A DNA stretch of 64,000 bases, from positions 1-64,000 of the forward strand of contig JANYKW010000009.1 in NCBI GenBank assembly GCA_025358025.1. The letters run 5' to 3'. The position numbers and the translations under genes were made by a program. Origin of the DNA: Bacteroidia bacterium (lineage in GTDB: Bacteria; Bacteroidota; Bacteroidia; Bacteroidales; Prolixibacteraceae). The notes beneath the pieces were generated by a model, which searched no databases, had not been told where the DNA came from, and saw only the letters and a list, made by a program, of their open reading frames with translations. This document shows positions 54,218-64,000 of the stretch, in pieces (the first letter of the stretch is position 1; every line of letters begins with the position of its first letter).

Positions 54218-54428
54218 ATGCCACAAAAGTACTTCTTTCGATTACATTCTCCACCCGATCTGTCCGCCAATGATAAAAACACTATTTCCTCTTCATATTA
54301 AAACAATATTTTACTCCGATTGAACAACCCGCTAAAGTTTATCTGATTCACCTTGTTGCTCAGAAAATTCATACCTTTGACAGGGTTTTTTTACAATCAA
54401 ACTGAACACTTTAGATTCTTTAAAATTG
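54218..54428. other. Gene-free stretch before the TIR element
   Basis: AT-rich sequence between divergent genes; no RNA gene or clear promoter seen. With the element that follows, the gap is 388 bp. Confidence 0.4.
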
Positions 54429-54568
54429 AGTCCACTCCGAAAATTCAAAAACCCCTAAATCCTCTAAAGGGGACTTTGACATGTTTATTGATTTTCAACG
54501 AGTTACCCTTTAGGGGTCAGAAGTAAATAAGTTGAAAATTAATGAACTCGGGCTTTTCGGAGTGGACT
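54429..54568. repeat. 140-bp element with 15-bp terminal inverted repeats (MITE-like)
   Basis: AGTCCACTCCGAAAA (54429-54443) is matched exactly by its complement TTTTCGGAGTGGACT (54554-54568), and flanking AT-rich bases extend the similarity. Inside are nested inverted words: CCCCTAAA/TAAAGGGG (54452-54472), ACCCTTTAGGGGT (54505-54517) and ATTTTCAAC/GTTGAAAAT (54491-54539). There is no coding capacity. It looks like a small non-autonomous mobile or palindromic element next to the flavoprotein promoter. Confidence 0.7.
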
Positions 54569-54605
54569 TAAAATTTATTAGTTCAACAAGAGAGCAGAAG
54601 AATTT

Positions 54606-56012
54606 ATGGAAAAAGTATACGATATTATCATAGTAGGAGCAGGTCCGGCTGGTATTTTCACAGCTTATGAGCTCACAAGGGAACATCCTGATTTGAGCAT
54701 TCTCATGCTTGAAAAGGGTAGGGACATATACCAAAGAAAATGTCCCAAGCATACCAATGGCGGTACCTGTGTGCATTGCAAACCCTGCTCGATAACTACT
54801 GGTTGGGCCGGTGCAGGCGCCTTCTCGGATGGCAAGCTTTCCCTCTCACACGAAGTAGGAGGAACATTGCCTGAATATATCGGGGTGGAAGCTGCCATGG
54901 AAATGATCCGATATACCGACGATATATACCTGAAATTTGGTGCTGATACCGGAATCCATGGTCAAACGGAAACCCCGGCCATGCGTGAAATAAGAAGAAA
55001 GTCCATTGAGGCCAATCTCAAACTGGTGCAATGTCCGGTTCGACATCTGGGTACTGAAAAAACCCAAGAACTCTACCGCACACTTTTCGAACATCTGATA
55101 GACCAAGGGGTGGAGGTTCGCTTCAATTCTCCGGTTACAGATTTTATTATTGAAAATCAAATAGTTAAAGGTGTATTATCAGCCCATAAAACCTTTCCGG
55201 GGAAGCATATCGTGGTTGCTGTCGGGCGTGACGGATCAGACTGGCTCATGAAACAATGCGCTATTCAATCTATTCCTGTGGAAGTAGGTATTGTGGACAT
55301 TGGGGTTAGACTGGAATGCAGGAATGAAGTGATGCAGGAGATCAATGAAAATTTTTACGAAGCAAAATTGATCCATTATACGCGGACCTTCGATGACAAA
55401 GTGCGTACTTTCTGCTCCAATCCCGGCGGTTTTGTCTCTTCCGAATATTACGACAATAACCTGGCAGTCGTGAACGGTCACAGTTACAAGGATCTCAAAA
55501 GTGACAATACCAACTTTGCCTTGCTGGTCTCTCAAAAGTTTACCGAGCCCTTCAATGCTCCCATCGAATATGGTCGCCATATCGCCAGGCTGGCCAATAT
55601 GCTCACCCGGAACAAAATCATGGTTCAGCGGTTTGGAGACCTCGTCAGGGGCAGACGAACAACCTCTGACAGGCTCTACCGTAACAACATCGTACCAACC
55701 CTCAAAGATGCTGTACCAGGCGACCTGAGCCTCGTACTACCTCACCGGATACTTTTCGATATTATCGAGATGATCAAATCACTCGATAAAGTAAGTCCCG
55801 GACTGGCGAGCGATGAAACACTTCTTTATGGTGTCGAAGTAAAATTCTATTCCAATATTGTCAAAATTGACAAGAAATTTCAAAGCCCATCGGTAAAGAA
55901 TCTATATTTTGGTGGCGATGGAGCCGGAATTACACGGGGACTTATGCAGGCATCTGTCAATGGCGTTTTAATCGCACGTGATATATTAAAAACACTAACG
56001 ACAAAATCATGA
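54606..56012 (+). CDS. FAD-dependent dehydrogenase (COG2509 type)
   Basis: 468 aa. The N-terminal dinucleotide-binding motif [17 protein letters not shown] is followed by a cysteine cluster ([16 protein letters not shown]) and [15 protein letters not shown], the signature of this uncharacterised flavoprotein family. The C-terminal stretch [18 protein letters not shown] closes the FAD site. The substrate is unknown. Its TGA overlaps the ATG of metH by four bases (ATGA), so it is coupled to methionine synthase; a role in redox or reactivation of B12 chemistry is possible but speculative. Confidence 0.85.
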   Translation: MEKVYDIIIVGAGPAGIFTAYELTREHPDLSILMLEKGRDIYQRKCPKHTNGGTCVHCKPCSITTGWAGAGAFSDGKLSLSHEVGGTLPEYIGVEAAMEMIRYTDDIYLKFGADTGIHGQTETPAMREIRRKSIEANLKLVQCPVRHLGTEKTQELYRTLFEHLIDQGVEVRFNSPVTDFIIENQIVKGVLSAHKTFPGKHIVVAVGRDGSDWLMKQCAIQSIPVEVGIVDIGVRLECRNEVMQEINENFYEAKLIHYTRTFDDKVRTFCSNPGGFVSSEYYDNNLAVVNGHSYKDLKSDNTNFALLVSQKFTEPFNAPIEYGRHIARLANMLTRNKIMVQRFGDLVRGRRTTSDRLYRNNIVPTLKDAVPGDLSLVLPHRILFDIIEMIKSLDKVSPGLASDETLLYGVEVKFYSNIVKIDKKFQSPSVKNLYFGGDGAGITRGLMQASVNGVLIARDILKTLTTKS

Positions 56013-59000
56013 TGAAACCAGATATCCGCAAAGTATTGGAATCCAGAATTCTCGTGCTTGACGGAGCCATGGGAACCATGATCCAGCGGTATAAATTTTC
56101 TGAAGAAGACTTTAGGGGAACCCGATTCAAAGATTGGACCTCCTCCCTGAAGGGAAATAACGATTTGCTCTGCCTGACCAAGCCGGAGGCCATACACGAA
56201 ATACATGAGGCTTTCCTGAATGCAGGTGCGGACATCCTGGAAACCAATACCTTCAATGCAACTTCAATTTCACAAAGCGACTATGGAACCCAGGACTTTG
56301 TTCGTGAAATAAACAGGGAGGCAGCCAAAATTGCAGTGGATGCTGCTGTAAAATTTTCGACCCCTGACAAACCGAGGTATGTAGCCGGTTCTATTGGTCC
56401 CACAAACAAAACCTGTTCCATGTCGCCCGATGTCAATGACCCCGGTTACAGGGCCATCTCATTCGCTGATTTGAAAATGTCCTACCGCGAACAGGTGGAA
56501 GGTTTGATGGAGGGCGGGGTAGATCTTTTACTGATCGAAACAATCTTCGATACCCTGAATTGCAAGGTCGCCCTGGTAGCTATCAACGAAATTTTTGAAG
56601 AACGGGCGCTGAAACTTCCCGTGATGATCTCCGGAACCATCACCGACAAAAGCGGCCGGACTCTGTCAGGCCAGACCATCGAGGCATTTCTCAATTCGGT
56701 AGCTCACATTGATCTGCTTACAATTGGTTTAAATTGCTCTTTCGGAGCAAAAGATATTCGTCCATACCTGGAAGAGCTTAGCAGAAAAGCCCCTTTTTGG
56801 GTTAGTGTCCATCCCAATGCAGGATTACCCAACCAATTCGGGGAATATGATGAATCACCCGAAACAATGAGCCTTCAGGTAGCTGAATTTACCAATAATC
56901 TGACAGTCAACATTATTGGAGGATGTTGTGGTACCACACCCGAACATATACGCGAATTGGTAAAATTGGCTGCAACGGCTATACCCCACAAGAAGGCAAA
57001 GCCGGAAAAAGCTACCCGTTTAAGCGGACTGGAGCCGCTTACCATCAATAAATTCACCAATTTCGTAAACGTTGGCGAACGTTGCAACGTGGCAGGATCG
57101 ATTAAATTTGCCCGTTTGATCCGGGATGGAAAATACGAAGAGGCACTCTCCATTGCAAGGGAAATGGTGGAAGGGGGAGCGCAGATCATTGATATCAACA
57201 TGGATGATGCAATGCTCGATGCAAAGAAGGAGATGGTAAGATTTCTCAATCTCATTGCCTCAGAACCGGAAATTTCAAGATTGCCTATCATGATCGACTC
57301 GTCAAAATGGGAGGTGATCGAAGCCGGCTTACAGTGCATTCAGGGAAAATCGATTGTTAATTCCATCAGCTTGAAGGAAGGGGAGGAGCAATTCATCCGC
57401 TACGCCAGGAAAATAAGAGATTATGGAGCTGCGGTGGTTGTGATGGCTTTTGATGAAAAAGGACAGGCTACCACCTATGAAAAGAGAATCGAAATTTGTG
57501 AACGGGCATACCGGATTCTGGTTGATACAGTACATTTCCCTGCTGAAGACATCATCTTTGATCCCAATATAATGACCATAGGCACCGGCCTGGAAGAGCA
57601 CAACAACTATGCAGTTGATTTTTTCAAAACAACCACCTGGATCAGGAAACATCTTCCAAATGCCAAAGTTAGCGGTGGTATATCCAATGTATCTTTTCCC
57701 TTCAGGGGAAACAATACCATCCGCGAAGCCATTCATTCGGTATTTCTCTTCCATGCAATCAAAGCCGGACTTGATATGGGGATCGTCAATCCCGGTATGC
57801 TTCAGATTTATGACGAAATCCCTGCAGACCTGTTAAAGTATGTCGAAGATCTGGTTATGAACAAACGACCGGATGCTACTGAACGTCTGCTGGAATTTTC
57901 AGAGAAAATTAAGCAGACTGATGAGAAACAGGAAAAAATTGAAGCCTGGAGGGAGCTTCCTCTGGCCGACAGGATCATGCATGCCATGGTAAAAGGGATC
58001 ACAGACTTCATCGAAAATGATGTCAGCGATCTCATGCCATTCTACGACTCTCCCCTCAACATCATTGAAGGACCTCTGATGGATGGGATGAACAAAGTCG
58101 GCGATCTCTTCGGAGCAGGCAAGATGTTCCTCCCACAAGTGATCAAATCGGCCAGGGTTATGAAAAAGGCTGTAGCCTGGCTTCAGCCTTACATCGAAGA
58201 GGAAAAGAAATTGCTCCCCCACAAAATCGTTGCTCGTAAAAAAATTCTCCTTGCAACAGTAAAAGGGGATGTACACGATATCGGAAAAAATATTGTAGGT
58301 GTTGTTCTCGCCTGCAACAACTACGAAGTAATCGATCTGGGAGTTATGGTTCCTTGCGAAACAATCCTTGATACGGCGAAGAAAGAAAACGTAGATATCA
58401 TCGGATTGAGTGGTCTGATTACCCCATCGCTCGAAGAGATGGTGCATGTGGCAAAGGAGATGGAAAAGAGGGGACTGAACCTGCCTTTATTGATTGGTGG
58501 GGCTACAACTTCAAAAATCCATACTGCGGTGAAAATCGCCCCGGAATACAGTAATACAACACTCTATGTTAAGGATGCCTCCAGATCAGTCCAGGTAGTT
58601 GCTGAACTCTTATCAGGATCCCCTGCAATATTGTCTGCAACACTGGAGGAATATGAAGGATTAAGGAAAATGCATAGTGCTAAAAAACCTAAAGAATACT
58701 GGACAATTCAGGAGGCCAGGGCCAGAAATTTTAATCCCGATTTTGCCAAATATCCTATTTCTCAACCCAACTATACAGGCACCAAATACTTTATCAATTA
58801 CCCGTTGGAAGAACTCCGTCCATTCATCGACTGGACGTTCTTCTTTCTTGTCTGGGAATTCAAGGGCAAATATCCTGCCATTCTGAGCGATCCTGACAAG
58901 GGGGAAGCAGCCCGACAGTTATTTGAAGAAGCTAATGAGTTTCTGGATGAAATCATAACAAAAAAACTCATCAGCGCCAACGGGGCAATAGGCATTTGGC

Positions 59001-59698
59001 CTGCCAACAGTACTGGTGACGACATCGTCCTCTACAAAGATGAGACACGGTCGCAGTTGCTTGGAAAATTCCATCAGTTGCGTCAGCAGGAGAAGAAACA
59101 GGGTCAAACAGCTTTGCTGTGTCTGAGTGATTTTGTTGCTCCAATAGAGACCGGCATTCAAGACTACTGTGGTGCATTCGCGGTTACAGCAGGAATTGGG
59201 GTCGCTGAACTTGTTAAACAATACAAGGAGGAGAACAATGATTTTAAGGCAATCATGCTGGAAGCCCTGTCCGACAGGCTCGCCGAAGCATTTGCTGAAA
59301 AGTTGCACCAGATAGTAAGGAAGGAAACCTGGGGTTACCACAAATTTGAAGATCTCACACCCGACGAACTAATCTCCTCAAAATACCAGGGAATTCGTCC
59401 GGCACCTGGTTATCCTGCATGCCCGGAACATTCTGAAAAAGAGACCATTTTTGACCTGTTGCAGGCCAGGGAAACCACTGGAATTTCACTTACCGAGAAC
59501 TATTCCATGTTTCCCAATGCTTCTGTTTGCGGAGTTTATTTTGCACATCCCCAGGCAAGGTATTTCGGTATTGAGAAAATAGGCCGGGACCAGGTGGAGG
59601 ATTATGCCGACAGAAAACAGGTAACAACCGAATTTATTGAGAAATATATCCCTTCCAATCTGAATTATGAACCTAAAAAAGGGATGAAATACCCATGA
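56009..59698 (+). CDS. metH: Cobalamin-dependent methionine synthase
   Basis: 1229 aa, full length. Methylates homocysteine from methyl-tetrahydrofolate through methylcobalamin. Domains in order: homocysteine-binding barrel (~1-330, zinc cysteines in [10 protein letters not shown]); pterin-binding barrel (~350-620, [17 protein letters not shown]); B12 cap and Rossmann domain (~650-900) with the cobalt-ligating motif [11 protein letters not shown]; activation domain (~920-1229, [15 protein letters not shown]). ATG at 56009 is used, overlapping the flavoprotein stop; a second ATG follows at once. No cobalamin riboswitch was recognised upstream of the pair. Confidence 0.97.
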   Translation: MMKPDIRKVLESRILVLDGAMGTMIQRYKFSEEDFRGTRFKDWTSSLKGNNDLLCLTKPEAIHEIHEAFLNAGADILETNTFNATSISQSDYGTQDFVREINREAAKIAVDAAVKFSTPDKPRYVAGSIGPTNKTCSMSPDVNDPGYRAISFADLKMSYREQVEGLMEGGVDLLLIETIFDTLNCKVALVAINEIFEERALKLPVMISGTITDKSGRTLSGQTIEAFLNSVAHIDLLTIGLNCSFGAKDIRPYLEELSRKAPFWVSVHPNAGLPNQFGEYDESPETMSLQVAEFTNNLTVNIIGGCCGTTPEHIRELVKLAATAIPHKKAKPEKATRLSGLEPLTINKFTNFVNVGERCNVAGSIKFARLIRDGKYEEALSIAREMVEGGAQIIDINMDDAMLDAKKEMVRFLNLIASEPEISRLPIMIDSSKWEVIEAGLQCIQGKSIVNSISLKEGEEQFIRYARKIRDYGAAVVVMAFDEKGQATTYEKRIEICERAYRILVDTVHFPAEDIIFDPNIMTIGTGLEEHNNYAVDFFKTTTWIRKHLPNAKVSGGISNVSFPFRGNNTIREAIHSVFLFHAIKAGLDMGIVNPGMLQIYDEIPADLLKYVEDLVMNKRPDATERLLEFSEKIKQTDEKQEKIEAWRELPLADRIMHAMVKGITDFIENDVSDLMPFYDSPLNIIEGPLMDGMNKVGDLFGAGKMFLPQVIKSARVMKKAVAWLQPYIEEEKKLLPHKIVARKKILLATVKGDVHDIGKNIVGVVLACNNYEVIDLGVMVPCETILDTAKKENVDIIGLSGLITPSLEEMVHVAKEMEKRGLNLPLLIGGATTSKIHTAVKIAPEYSNTTLYVKDASRSVQVVAELLSGSPAILSATLEEYEGLRKMHSAKKPKEYWTIQEARARNFNPDFAKYPISQPNYTGTKYFINYPLEELRPFIDWTFFFLVWEFKGKYPAILSDPDKGEAARQLFEEANEFLDEIITKKLISANGAIGIWPANSTGDDIVLYKDETRSQLLGKFHQLRQQEKKQGQTALLCLSDFVAPIETGIQDYCGAFAVTAGIGVAELVKQYKEENNDFKAIMLEALSDRLAEAFAEKLHQIVRKETWGYHKFEDLTPDELISSKYQGIRPAPGYPACPEHSEKETIFDLLQARETTGISLTENYSMFPNASVCGVYFAHPQARYFGIEKIGRDQVEDYADRKQVTTEFIEKYIPSNLNYEPKKGMKYP

Positions 59699-59724
59699 TT
59701 TGCAAATCACCAGACACGATGATA

Positions 59725-59742
59725 ATCCGCCGGCTGGCGGAT
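59725..59742. terminator. Small hairpin after metH
   Basis: ATCCGCC and GGCGGAT pair around a GGCT loop, 27 bp past the metH stop. No T-run follows, so terminator function is uncertain. Confidence 0.35.
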
Positions 59743-59828
59743 AGCTATTCCATCTGACCAATAAAAAACAAATTATTACAGATGAATCTTTCAATTCATC
59801 CCTTCGCGCAAAAACCAGAAAAAAGTGC

Positions 59829-60455
59829 CTATTTGTTAACAGCTACCAGCATAAATTTTAAGGTAAAATCATCATATATCATCTTGTCACCCAAATCCGA
59901 AAAGAAGCTTCCCGACCTGTACTTAATATCGTACTTTGTGCGGTTAACAACCATTGTACCGGTTGCAGTCAGCTTTTCTGAAGTAACTTTCACCTCCGAA
60001 TCAAATTCTATGGGAGAGACAATCCCTTTGATGGTCAAATCTGCAATAAAGTGATACAGATTACCTGATTTGGCAGTTACATTCTTAACCTCCAGGATAG
60101 CCTGAGGAAATTTAACGACGCTAAAAAAATCCTCCGATTTCAAGTGGCCTACCAAATTCTTATTTAAACCACTTCCATCCGTGTTTACTAGGGTATTCAT
60201 ATCGACTGCCACTTTCCCTCCGGAGATCTTCCTTTTCTCAACCTGAATGGTACCCTCTCCAAAAGATATGGTTCCAACATGCTGACCTGTAACCTTTTTA
60301 GCCTCCCATTCCAAAGTGCTTGAAGCTATATCAATACGGTATTCCTTTGCAAAAGCCGAAATACCGGAGATGAGAAGTAGCGAACTTAAAAGAATTTTAG
60401 CAAAACCAGCCGATAGGCCATTGCTCTGTTTTTTATTTATGATTAATTTCTCCAT
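59829..60455 (-). CDS. YceI-family periplasmic lipid-binding protein
   Basis: 208 aa with a signal peptide (LLSSLLLISGISAFA). A YceI lipocalin-like beta-barrel: YRIDIASSTLEWEAKKVTGQHVGTISF, GGKVAVDMNTLVNTDG, LKSEDFFSVVKFPQAILEV and GIVSPIEFDSEV. These proteins bind isoprenoid-like lipids in the periplasm. Divergent from the Crp/Fnr regulator, with a shared 123-bp control region that may be bound by it. Confidence 0.92.
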   Translation of the reverse strand: MEKLIINKKQSNGLSAGFAKILLSSLLLISGISAFAKEYRIDIASSTLEWEAKKVTGQHVGTISFGEGTIQVEKRKISGGKVAVDMNTLVNTDGSGLNKNLVGHLKSEDFFSVVKFPQAILEVKNVTAKSGNLYHFIADLTIKGIVSPIEFDSEVKVTSEKLTATGTMVVNRTKYDIKYRSGSFFSDLGDKMIYDDFTLKFMLVAVNK

Positions 60456-60490
60456 GCTATATTTAATTTCTGAGAGTTTACGGTTGCAAT

Positions 60491-60498
60491 GAAATATA
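60491..60498 (-). promoter_or_regulatory. Candidate -7 box of yceI
   Basis: On the minus strand TATATTTC is one base off TAnnTTTG, 36 bp before the yceI start. Confidence 0.3.
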
Positions 60499-60537
60499 GT
60501 TTCAACAACAGGGATAGGTAGTTACAAGCTAAAATCG

Positions 60538-60545
60538 TATATTTG
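60538..60545 (+). promoter_or_regulatory. Candidate -7 box of the Crp/Fnr regulator
   Basis: TATATTTG matches TAnnTTTG, 34 bp before the ATG at 60579. Confidence 0.4.
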
Positions 60546-60578
60546 GACCCAAATTAAAAGTCACTCTAATTTTATAGA

Positions 60579-61283
60579 ATGAAGAACAACAATAACTTAA
60601 CAGAAGACATTAGTCTGACCGGTTTTCGTTTTTTTCAGTCTTTGTCTGAAGAAGAGATGAAAAGTCTCAACAACGAAAAAGTATGCTCTACATACAAAAA
60701 AGGAAGTGTCCTGTACAAGGAAGGAAGTCGCCTGACAGGCTTTTATTGCATCACAGGTGGGATTGTCAAGATATATAAGACAGGTAATGACGGGAAGGAA
60801 CAAATTATCCGATTTGCAAAAAAAGGCGATATCATTGCCTATCGTTCCCTTTTAAGTCAGGAATCAGCCTGTACTTCAGCCAAAACCATCGAAGATTCCA
60901 CTTTGTGCCATATCCCTTACAAAACGTTACTGGGCCTGATAGAAAGAAACTGGAAATTCTCGCTGGCTATGCTTAAAATCGTATGCGCAGAGCTGAAAGA
61001 AGCCAATGACTATATCACCGATATCGCTCAAAAAACTGTCAGGGAAAGGCTTGCAGAAGTACTTTTGTTACTCAGGCAGGAATTTGACCTGGATGCAGAA
61101 AAAACATTGCAGATTTCGCTGACAAGGGAAGAACTCGCTAACATGGTTGGGACAGCAACTGAATCCATTATTCGACTTTTATCTGAATTTAAACAGGATA
61201 GGCTGATCGATCTTCAAGGTCGTAAAATCAGGATTATTAACATACAGGCACTTACCAAAGTGGCCAACCTTACCAAGTACTGA
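60579..61283 (+). CDS. Crp/Fnr-family transcriptional regulator
   Basis: 234 aa. The N-terminal cyclic-nucleotide-binding-like barrel (YKKGSVLYKEGSRLTGFYCITGG) is followed by a dimer helix and a winged helix-turn-helix (SLTREELANMVGTATESIIRLLSEFKQD). Cysteines are present but not spaced as in the FNR iron-sulfur cluster, so oxygen sensing by a cluster is unlikely; the signal is unknown. Divergent from yceI, a frequent neighbour of stress-type regulators in Bacteroidota. Convergent with the EnvC-like gene, 3 bp between stops. Confidence 0.92.
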   Translation: MKNNNNLTEDISLTGFRFFQSLSEEEMKSLNNEKVCSTYKKGSVLYKEGSRLTGFYCITGGIVKIYKTGNDGKEQIIRFAKKGDIIAYRSLLSQESACTSAKTIEDSTLCHIPYKTLLGLIERNWKFSLAMLKIVCAELKEANDYITDIAQKTVRERLAEVLLLLRQEFDLDAEKTLQISLTREELANMVGTATESIIRLLSEFKQDRLIDLQGRKIRIINIQALTKVANLTKY

Positions 61284-61286
61284 TCC

Positions 61287-62513
61287 TTACATGCTGATCC
61301 ACTTTTCGGGATCCTGTTTGTTGTTCTCATACCAAAGCTGAAACTTTAAAACAGTTTTGTTGTCATCTTCTGAATCCGTGAAGATGGTGCCAATCTCCTG
61401 CTTGGTATCCACTTTCTGCCCCACCTGAACAGAGACACTGGATAGATTGGAATAAACAGTCAGGTAACTGCCGTGTCTTAAAATAATGGCCATATTACCG
61501 CCAATATTTTGTAATACCTTGGAAACCTCTCCCTTGAAAACTGCCCGGGCCTTTGCTCCTGACTGGGTCGCAATATCAATTCCTGAGTTTCTTCTGATCA
61601 CATGCTTTAAAACAAGATCCGGGTGCTCCCCAAAATGGTCAGTAATCAAACCTCGTTGCAAAGGCCAGGGCAATTTGCCTTTGTTCATGGAAAAATCATC
61701 AGACAAATTCTTATATTCAGGAGATAGTTTGACCTCGGGTGTTTTAGCTGCTTTTGAACTCTTGGTAACTTTTGGTGTTGCTTTTCTGGCCTCTTCGGCA
61801 ATACTCCGTTCAATCTCCTGCTCAAGTTTCATTGCAATCCTTTGCTGATTCTCAAGTTTTTTCCTTAGCTCCTTTTCCTTCTTTTGCAATTGAACATAGT
61901 ACTCCTTCTGGTCGGCTTTTTGCTTCTCATACTTATCTGACTGACTGATTTTTGAAGAAAGAAGTTGCTGCTTGTCCGATTTCCTTGAATTCAGATCCTC
62001 TACCAGCCGAGCTAATTTTTCTCTAAGTTCCGAAATCTCTCCGGCTTGTGTTCTGCGATAATCAGCATATTGTTTCAAATAAGTAAAACGCTTATAAGCC
62101 TGATTAAAATCATCTGCGGACAGTAAAAATAAAAACTGGTTGTTCATATCCTGATTTCTCCGGGCATATCTTATCATGCCTGCATATCGGTCCTTTATCA
62201 GATTAAGATCCGCGCTGAGTGAATCAATATTGTTTGAACTCCTGATGATGGTCGAATCCAGATAGGTTAATTCGGAATTAATATTCGATATCAGACTTTC
62301 CTGCAAACGAATCTTGCGTTCGAGTATCGTAAGCCGGCTGACTGATGTTTTTGCATTTTGATTGGTCTCTTTCAATAAATTGTTGATATACTCAATCTCC
62401 TGACTAGTTTTTTCCTTTTCCTTTCGTAAATCATTGATCGATTGAGAATAAGAAGAAAATCCTAACATCAGAAAAAAAAATGCAACTCCTATTTTTTTTA
62501 TACCATCTGCCAT
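61287..62513 (-). CDS. EnvC-like murein hydrolase activator (degenerate M23 domain)
   Basis: 408 aa from the ATG at 62513 (the track start is a GTG one codon earlier). A signal peptide is followed by long coiled coils (about 25-240) and a C-terminal LytM/M23 fold. The zinc ligands are missing: the HxxxD position reads RNSGID and the HxH position reads LTVYSNL. It should therefore activate amidases during cell division rather than cut peptidoglycan, as known for EnvC. It is the last of three genes (TPR, DUF4292, EnvC-like) whose order is conserved in Bacteroidota; 15 bp after DUF4292. Confidence 0.9.
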   Translation of the reverse strand: MADGIKKIGVAFFFLMLGFSSYSQSINDLRKEKEKTSQEIEYINNLLKETNQNAKTSVSRLTILERKIRLQESLISNINSELTYLDSTIIRSSNNIDSLSADLNLIKDRYAGMIRYARRNQDMNNQFLFLLSADDFNQAYKRFTYLKQYADYRRTQAGEISELREKLARLVEDLNSRKSDKQQLLSSKISQSDKYEKQKADQKEYYVQLQKKEKELRKKLENQQRIAMKLEQEIERSIAEEARKATPKVTKSSKAAKTPEVKLSPEYKNLSDDFSMNKGKLPWPLQRGLITDHFGEHPDLVLKHVIRRNSGIDIATQSGAKARAVFKGEVSKVLQNIGGNMAIILRHGSYLTVYSNLSSVSVQVGQKVDTKQEIGTIFTDSEDDNKTVLKFQLWYENNKQDPEKWISM

Positions 62514-62528
62514 CACATCATTGTCAAG

Positions 62529-63398
62529 TCAATTATTATTCTTTTTCAATGCTTCCCTCTTATATTTTGAAGGAATACTGAATCCAAAATCAATTTCATC
62601 GTCTATCGAAACTTTCGACAATTCAACCTCTATGTCTAATTTTTCCCTCCCGGATAACGAAAGATGAATTTTGCCAGGGAACCATTTTACCCCTACAGGT
62701 TGAAAGGCAGAAAACTCAATGGTAATGATCCGGTCTGAACTAAGATCATGAAAAATCTCCTTCCTTACAACAAAAATATCAGGATCAACAAAAATATCCT
62801 GCTTTACCATATGCTGTTCATCTTTTCTTTGCATGAAACGTTCGTACCTACCTTCATTGGCTTCAAATTTTCTGAATCTTCGCTCCCTGACCGAGGATAT
62901 TTTATACATATTTTCCTCAATATCACATACATAATCCTTAAACTGATTCTCTTTTTGATCTGGTTTTAAGGATTGCATCTGATTACTTAGTATAGCTTGT
63001 ATTGTTTGATAATCAATATCATAACCTATATAATCACTGATTTGTTGTATCAGGCCAGACATCACAACTTTGTCAATATGGTAGACAATCCTAAAAGAAT
63101 CAGTACCAAGTTCAAGCTTACCAACGGGGACAGTCAGCTTTTGGGCAGAAACTTGTATGATACTGTCCTTTTTAAGTTTATACATACCTCTGATACTGAC
63201 TACTCTATTATCATTATTAAGGGTTAAACTGACCTTTTTTACCCACAGTGTGCTGAATTTAAGTTCATTTTCATTTACCATCCTAACAACACGCTTAACA
63301 CCGATTGGTTTTAATTTCTTCTCAATAACAACCTTTTCGGTGTTTTTACATCCTGCCAACAGGAAAAGGATGATCCCCAAATAGCTAAAAAATTTCAT
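62529..63398 (-). CDS. DUF4292 lipoprotein
   Basis: 289 aa; lipobox FLLAGC. A DUF4292 domain of about 200 residues follows (STLWVKKVSLTLNNDNRVVSIRGMYKLKKDSIIQVS). This fold is related to LolA/LolB-type lipoprotein carriers, so a role in outer-membrane biogenesis is plausible though untested. Start ATG overlaps the TGA of the upstream TPR gene by four bases (ATGA). Confidence 0.88.
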   Translation of the reverse strand: MKFFSYLGIILFLLAGCKNTEKVVIEKKLKPIGVKRVVRMVNENELKFSTLWVKKVSLTLNNDNRVVSIRGMYKLKKDSIIQVSAQKLTVPVGKLELGTDSFRIVYHIDKVVMSGLIQQISDYIGYDIDYQTIQAILSNQMQSLKPDQKENQFKDYVCDIEENMYKISSVRERRFRKFEANEGRYERFMQRKDEQHMVKQDIFVDPDIFVVRKEIFHDLSSDRIITIEFSAFQPVGVKWFPGKIHLSLSGREKLDIEVELSKVSIDDEIDFGFSIPSKYKREALKKNNN

Positions 63399-64000
63399 TC
63401 TTCAATTGATTCATAGTAAGTTGAAGTATTTATTTTCTTCGGTAAGACCTTTGACGTATTGCCCATTTTCAAAGACTTCTCCCACTGTTTTACTGCCTGA
63501 TCTTTTTCGTTCAGAAAGTACAGTATATCCCCGTAATGTTCAATCAACACAGGATTTTCCTCAGTACTGTTTGACAAAGCCGATTCCATATAAAATTTTG
63601 CCAGCTGAAAATCTTTCTTTTTGAACAATACCCATGCATAGGTATCAAGATAGGTGGAACTGTTTGGATTATTCTGTACCACCATGCTGCTCAATTTCTC
63701 TGCAACATCCAATTTAATGGACCTAAGTGACAAATAATAGGCATAATTGTTCATTGCCAGATAGTTCTGCGGATCAATCTTTACAACTTTATCAAACCAA
63801 CTGTACGCTTCATCATATTTTTTCAGCTTGTAACAGGCTTCGGCACGGTAGGTATAAACCTGCGAAAGTACCTGATTGTTGTTGGTTGCATTCACCTCTG
63901 CCGAATCAAGAACTGCAAAAACCTCCTGATAATCTCCCATCTGAATCAAAGCAACAGCATGCAGAATATACAAAAGAGGTTGTTCTGAAAAATATTTGAT
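63395..64000 (-). CDS. TPR-repeat protein, C-terminal part (cut by window edge)
   Basis: The minus strand is open from 64000 to the stop at 63395 (201 codons visible); the track starts it at an internal TTG at 63973. Tandem TPR units are plain (VYTYRAEACYKLKKYDEAYSWFDKV, NNYAYYLSLRSIKLDVAEKL, ALSNSTEENPVLIEHYGDIL). The N-terminus, probably with more TPRs and a signal peptide, lies outside the window. Overlap with DUF4292 and the conserved gene order suggest an envelope-assembly operon. Confidence 0.88.
   Translation of the reverse strand: MKYFSEQPLLYILHAVALIQMGDYQEVFAVLDSAEVNATNNNQVLSQVYTYRAEACYKLKKYDEAYSWFDKVVKIDPQNYLAMNNYAYYLSLRSIKLDVAEKLSSMVVQNNPNSSTYLDTYAWVLFKKKDFQLAKFYMESALSNSTEENPVLIEHYGDILYFLNEKDQAVKQWEKSLKMGNTSKVLPKKINTSTYYESIEE

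Noticed and set aside
54218-54605. Cobalamin riboswitch before the flavoprotein-metH operon
   Set aside because: No B12-box-like sequence was seen; the structure present is a terminal-inverted-repeat element.
60579-61283. Oxygen-sensing FNR with an iron-sulfur cluster
   Set aside because: Cysteine spacing does not match the FNR cluster motif.
61287-62513. Active M23 endopeptidase
   Set aside because: Both zinc-ligand motifs are degenerate; EnvC-like activator fits better.

Overview
The window reads as chromosomal DNA of an anaerobic or facultative member of the Bacteroidota, probably Bacteroidales/Marinilabiliales-like. Signs of this are a SusC/SusD pair with an ECF sigma factor and FecR, many secreted CAZymes, DUF4292, DUF4965, DUF1080 and DUF3089 proteins, weak ribosome-binding sites, and several TAnnTTTG-type -7 boxes. 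A glycyl radical enzyme, NrfH-like cytochrome, selenophosphate synthetase and cobalamin-dependent MetH fit an anaerobe. No rRNA, tRNA, integrase, transposase or CRISPR array was seen. Both window edges cut genes: metG at the left and a TPR protein at the right.

Layout. 1-2740: metG (partial), a small cation-efflux-like membrane protein, uppP and a small secreted protein. 2952-15866: seven co-directional exported proteins (DUF4965, GH3, GH29, GH127, an unknown, GH92, DUF1080) forming a glycan-degradation operon without its own SusC/SusD, closed by a terminator hairpin. 15944-17062: convergent metallophosphoesterase. 17480-22972: a tetraheme NrfH-like cytochrome fused to a SUMF1-type domain, two Tat-exported Gfo/Idh/MocA oxidoreductases and a ThuA lipoprotein; this is the most unusual block. 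23026-26365: two membrane glycosyltransferases and a tiny membrane protein. 26419-38477: a selenium-use set on the minus strand (selD; then DUF3343, a cysteine-desulfurase-like enzyme, yedF and mnmH). It is interrupted by a glycyl radical enzyme with its activase, a URO-D-like protein and two plus-strand hydrolases. 38604-43061: an unknown polytopic protein, an SMP-30-like protein, an unknown 396-aa protein and an MtaA-like methyltransferase. 43195-51675: a Tat-exported TIM-barrel isomerase plus SusD, SusC, FecR and an ECF sigma factor. 51828-59698: a ceramidase-like protein, a HAD phosphatase, a COG2509-type flavoprotein and metH. 59829-64000: yceI, a Crp/Fnr regulator, then EnvC-like, DUF4292 and TPR envelope proteins.

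How the genes may work together. The GH3/GH29/GH92 set resembles what is needed to strip xylose, fucose and mannose from plant-type N-glycans. GH127 removes beta-L-arabinofuranose such as that on hydroxyproline-rich plant glycoproteins. The glycyl radical enzyme matches, in length offset and most remembered active-site positions, trans-4-hydroxyproline dehydratase, which would suit the same diet (inference). DUF1080, ThuA, Tat-exported Gfo/Idh/MocA oxidoreductases and a TIM-barrel isomerase are the usual parts of bacterial 3-keto-sugar metabolism. Here two of the oxidoreductases sit directly behind a membrane-anchored multiheme cytochrome, which suggests periplasmic sugar oxidation coupled to the quinone pool (inference).

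Non-coding structure is also notable. Families of short dispersed repeats sit in intergenic gaps and have become the coding ends of at least two genes (DUF3343 and the HAD phosphatase). A roughly 140-bp element with 15-bp terminal inverted repeats lies before the COG2509-type gene. Strong hairpins separate several transcription units.
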